Shown here: positions 61,280-64,000 of the stretch, in pieces
Layout of the letters: each line of letters starts with the position of its first letter
Position numbering within the stretch: position 1 is the stretch's first letter
Assembly: GCA_954871525.1 (NCBI GenBank)
Contig: OX940864.1
Coordinates: 20,206,001 to 20,270,000 of the forward strand
Origin: Parietaria judaica
Lineage: Eukaryota > Streptophyta > Magnoliopsida > Rosales > Urticaceae
DNA: 64,000 nt
Reading direction: 5' to 3'
Notes under the pieces: generated by a model
Told to the model about the DNA's origin: nothing
Database searches by the model: none
The model's input: only the letters and a program-made list of their open reading frames with translations
Translations under genes and position numbers: made by a program

Positions 61280-61821
61280 GTTAGTCCCCTATTTTATCGG
61301 GTGCGAAGCAGTTGATAAAATAAAAACAGGATTTATCTCCGATAAGGTTTTTGTCCGATGAAGTTTTCCCCGATGACGTTTTTCCTCGAAGAGGTTCTTC
61401 CTCGAAGAGGTTGTGTCCTTCGGAGACTCTTCCACTTCTTGCACGCTCAACTGATGTCCTCGAGTTCCCACGTAGTGCTGATTGGGCGTGATTCTCCAGG
61501 CTGTCAGATCTCGGAAATCGTCGTCAATCATTTCGCATTAAATGCGGGGTTTTCTCGCACTCGAGTGCCTTCGAGCTTCGCACCGATTCTTTTAATCTTC
61601 ACCGTTGGATGAATTTTTCCGTTTCGAACCTGGGTCGTCGGATCCGGATGTGCCTTTCCAACTTCCGCCTGCCTCTTTCTATAAATTCAAACCCTCGCCT
61701 TCGATTCAAACACTTCGTTTCAGACTTCTCTCCAAATCCTCCCTGCAATTCTTCCTTTCCCGACTTCCCTCTTTTCCAGAAAATCTTCAAACTCTCTTCC
61801 TGTCCAAATTCTTCTTTTCCG
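61280..61821. other. Element interior between LTR and antisense ORF, with the ORF's promoter and leader
   Basis: GC content rises here. Short repeats of 'cctcgaagaggtt' lie at 61385-61412. Probable leader of the plus-strand ORF begins after the TATA box at 61680. Confidence 0.5.
61680..61686 (+). promoter_or_regulatory. TATA box for the antisense ORF
   Basis: TATAAAT on the plus strand, 136 bases before the ATG at 61822. This placement argues against the upstream in-frame ATG at 61609, which precedes the TATA box. Confidence 0.6.
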
Positions 61822-64000
61822 ATGAAGAAAATGTCGAATCCGGGAAAAATCTTCAAGACTCGGTCGCCGAAGTCTATAATGACAGAGAAGCACCTCGAGG
61901 ATTTGAGGAAACACTACGTGGATTCCAATCCTTGCTACCTGCGTCTCCCCAAATCCGGCGAGCTTGGTGACGAGCCTCCGGAAGGGTACATCACACTGTA
62001 CGAACACTTCTTCCGGTCGGTGGAACTGCACCTTCCACTGCCTCACCTCATCGTGAGCTTCCTCCATGCGTACAATATGCCGATCAGTCAGGTTAGCCCT
62101 AACTCTCTTCGCCTTCTTGTCTGCACCATGGCCATCGCTCTCGAGCAGAAAGTGGCTCTGACCCTGGAGGATTTGATGCGGCTCTTCAAGTGGTCGAAGA
62201 ATTCGAAGAATCTGGGCCGATTCTTCCTCACCTCCGCCACGCGTGGCCACATCCTCACTCATACGCCGAACAACGAGTCCGGATGGGAGAATAGATATTT
62301 CTTCGCGCATCTCGATCGTCATACCCTCGGGCCGCATTGGGAGGCGCTTCCTACCAAGTGGGTCGACGAGAACGAAGTCCCGAGGTTCAAACCTGTCGCC
62401 AATAAGGAGGACGACGAGCGCTTTGCTGGGGTCGTTCGGGCTTTACTGGAAAATCCTCGTCGAAATTGGACGACGGACTTCTTCGCGACCCGCGTTCAAG
62501 AGTCCGGGCTCTATCAGCTCTGCCACATCGTGGGGAAACCACCGGCATCTTTGTGGCCTGTCGGATTCCGCCTCGAAGAGATCAAAGACGCGGACCCCTC
62601 GTCCCCCGCTGTTCGGCAATCTCCTAAGCCGAAGAAGAGAACTCAAAAGTCCACCCGTGGATCATCGGAGCCACGGCAATGTCAAGGCCAAGATCCAGGA
62701 CAAGGCCAAAATCCAAGACAAGGCCAAGATCCAGGACAAGGAGGTGGGTCCTCCGATTCTCGTCGGGATCTGTCGAAGGCTGGCTTCTTGGGCATCGGCC
62801 CTCGGACCGGTGCTGACCGGTTTGTTTCAAGTGATAAAGCTCTTCCTCCGAAGAGCAGTTCGGAGAGGCGGACAAAGCATAAGCACGACGCTGGTGCTTC
62901 TCGCTCTTCGGGGATATCGACTTCCTCGGGGGCGACTCGCCCTCGGGATTCATCTCGTCCTTCGGAGAGCCGTCGCGAATCCGAGTCCCAGACTTCCTCG
63001 CGGGAACCTTCTCGCGAGAAAGTTGTCCTGAAAAGGAAAACCGCTGAAGGGGTACGCGACGCTCCTCCTCCGAAGAGGAATAAGACTTCCGAGTCGTCTA
63101 AGGAGATAGATGCAACTCCTTCGGCTCCGGAGACTGTCACCGTCGCTTCTCGCGAGGGGACTGTTCCCGCCGGGGCGATCGCGTCGACCGTTCTTGCTTC
63201 GACTCCTCCGTCCGAGACCGGCGGAAGCATCGATGGGGCTCATGGGACCCCTCGTCCTTCTCCCACTTCTCGGGAGCGGTTCCGCTTTGATGATGACTTT
63301 ATCGATTTAGTGTCGTCGCTGGATCTCTCGGCCTCCGAGGTAGCTTTTACTTCTTTTCCCTCTTCATTTTTCATGATGCTTGCACATTTCGGGTATCTAA
63401 TGCATATTTCGGTATATGCTTTTCTCGTAATTTCAGATTCCGGCTCGCGCCGACGCGCCTCCTTGCTTGGAGGTTTCTTCTTCAGTACCTCCCGCACCTG
63501 CCGCGGAAGGACTTTCAGTCGCCGTTCCTACGGATGACGAGGAGGGCTTGTTGCTCGAAGGGGCACTTGATGCCGCCGACGCGCTCCTCGTCCTGGAGCC
63601 CGTCGGGCGGCCCGGCGCTTCGGAGGGGGTTTCTCTACCTTCCGAAGAGGTTTTGGTCGGGGGCCATCCCGAGGGAGGGGATGGCCTCGTTGCGGACGTC
63701 GTTCATCCCGACGTATCTACTCATCCCGAAATGCCTCGTCCGGAGGGCGCTTTGGAGCCGACCGACGCTGTCGGCGCTTCTGGGGCTAGTGCCTCCTCTC
63801 CCGATGATGACGGGATTTCTTTCTCTCCGCTTCCGAAGTTTCTTCCCAACTCCGGGCCGGGAGGCTTTTCTCTCCCTCCTTGGGAGCGATTTCCGGCAGC
63901 TCCTACTCCGGAGTCTCCGCCGGAAGAGTGGAAAGCATACTCGCTCCGGGTCCTTCGGGACCTGTTTTGGCCCGAGCCTTCGGGGAACACCGGCTTGTCT
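61822..64000 (+). CDS. Retroelement antisense ORF, 'putative gypsy type transposon' (Transposase_28-like) protein, partial
   Basis: Exon 1 is 61822-63339 (start MKKMSNPGKIFKTRSPK). The intron 63340-63436 (GTAGCT...TTTCAG) joins in phase to exon 2, 63437-64000, open to the edge: 694 codons so far. Residues 30-160 carry the conserved plant block PPEGYITLYEHFFRSVELHL, LPHLIVSFLHAYNMPISQVS, NSLRLLVCTMAIALE and GWENRYFF, which I associate with the Pfam family for putative gypsy-type transposon proteins. A low-complexity Ser/Arg/Gln-rich region follows, including three 6-residue QGQDPG-type repeats, then an acidic Pro-rich part. Function is unknown. It runs opposite to the LTR at 60586-61279. Tat-lineage elements are known to carry such extra ORFs between pol and the 3' LTR. 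The in-frame region upstream (from 61609) is probably leader. Confidence 0.8.
62683..62736 (+). repeat. Three 18-bp coding repeats
   Basis: Units starting CAAGGCCAAGATCCAGGA at 62683, 62701 and 62719 encode Gln/Gly/Asp/Pro-rich hexapeptides in the antisense ORF. Confidence 0.9.

Noticed and set aside
61609..61821. ATG at 61609 as the start of the antisense ORF
   Set aside because: It lies upstream of the TATA box at 61680, so a transcript from that promoter cannot include it; the ATG at 61822 is the first good start after it.
61720..62337. 205-codon minus-strand ORF
   Set aside because: Shadow of the plus-strand ORF in GC-rich sequence; composition biased to Arg/Glu with no recognisable motif.
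62243..63031. 262-codon plus-strand ORF overlapping the antisense ORF
   Set aside because: Ser/Arg-rich off-frame reading; the other frame carries the conserved family block.
1..64000. A biosynthetic gene cluster or defence-type multigene system
   Set aside because: The host genes are unrelated single-copy housekeeping or regulatory genes on both strands, separated by transposons; no NLR, terpene, P450 or other cluster genes were seen.

Overview
The window looks like a stretch of eudicot nuclear genome. It is AT-rich and holds a few widely spaced intron-containing housekeeping genes, with most of the remaining space occupied by nested transposable elements. Introns follow plant GT-AG rules (one GC-AG case), and the five recognisable host genes are all plant families. 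I cannot name the species.

Layout. 1-6746 (minus): N-terminal ~1,000 codons of the CCR4-NOT scaffold NOT1 in 18 exons, running off the left edge. 8052-8695: LTR fragment. 9965-10283: frameshifted RNase H fossil. 10423-11564: MULE with a degraded zinc-finger (GRF-like) fragment. 11741-15970 (plus): RHIP1-like gene, 9 exons. 19411-20774 (minus): subfamily-I GATA transcription factor, 2 exons. 21919-31090: dense TE block with two solo LTRs, a related LTR, a MULE and a young non-autonomous copia element. 31678-33598 (plus): near-complete hAT transposase. 34936-38962: two foldback MULEs and two hAT derivatives. 41079-45998 (minus): CCT1 (TCP-1 alpha), 17 exons, intact. 46370-53968: hAT and MULE elements, one carrying tRNA-like sequences. 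54178-55734 (plus): plastid-lipid-associated (fibrillin) gene broken by a 26-bp duplication. 56408-57899: solo LTR with a nested MITE. 60586-64000: 3' end of a minus-strand Ty3/gypsy element of the same family, carrying a spliced ORF in antisense orientation.

The host genes do not form a pathway; they are independent cellular functions (mRNA deadenylation, sugar/G-protein signalling, transcription, chaperonin folding, plastid lipid bodies). The unifying signal is transposon biology. Four foldback or long-TIR elements have exact 9-bp target duplications and two more have degraded ones; all share GGG...CCC-type ends and so look like one or a few related MULE superfamily lineages. Four hAT derivatives have exact 8-bp duplications. 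LTRs occur mostly as solo copies, several with exact 5-bp duplications.

All exon calls were made by eye from splice consensus, reading-frame continuity and remembered family similarity. No search was run.
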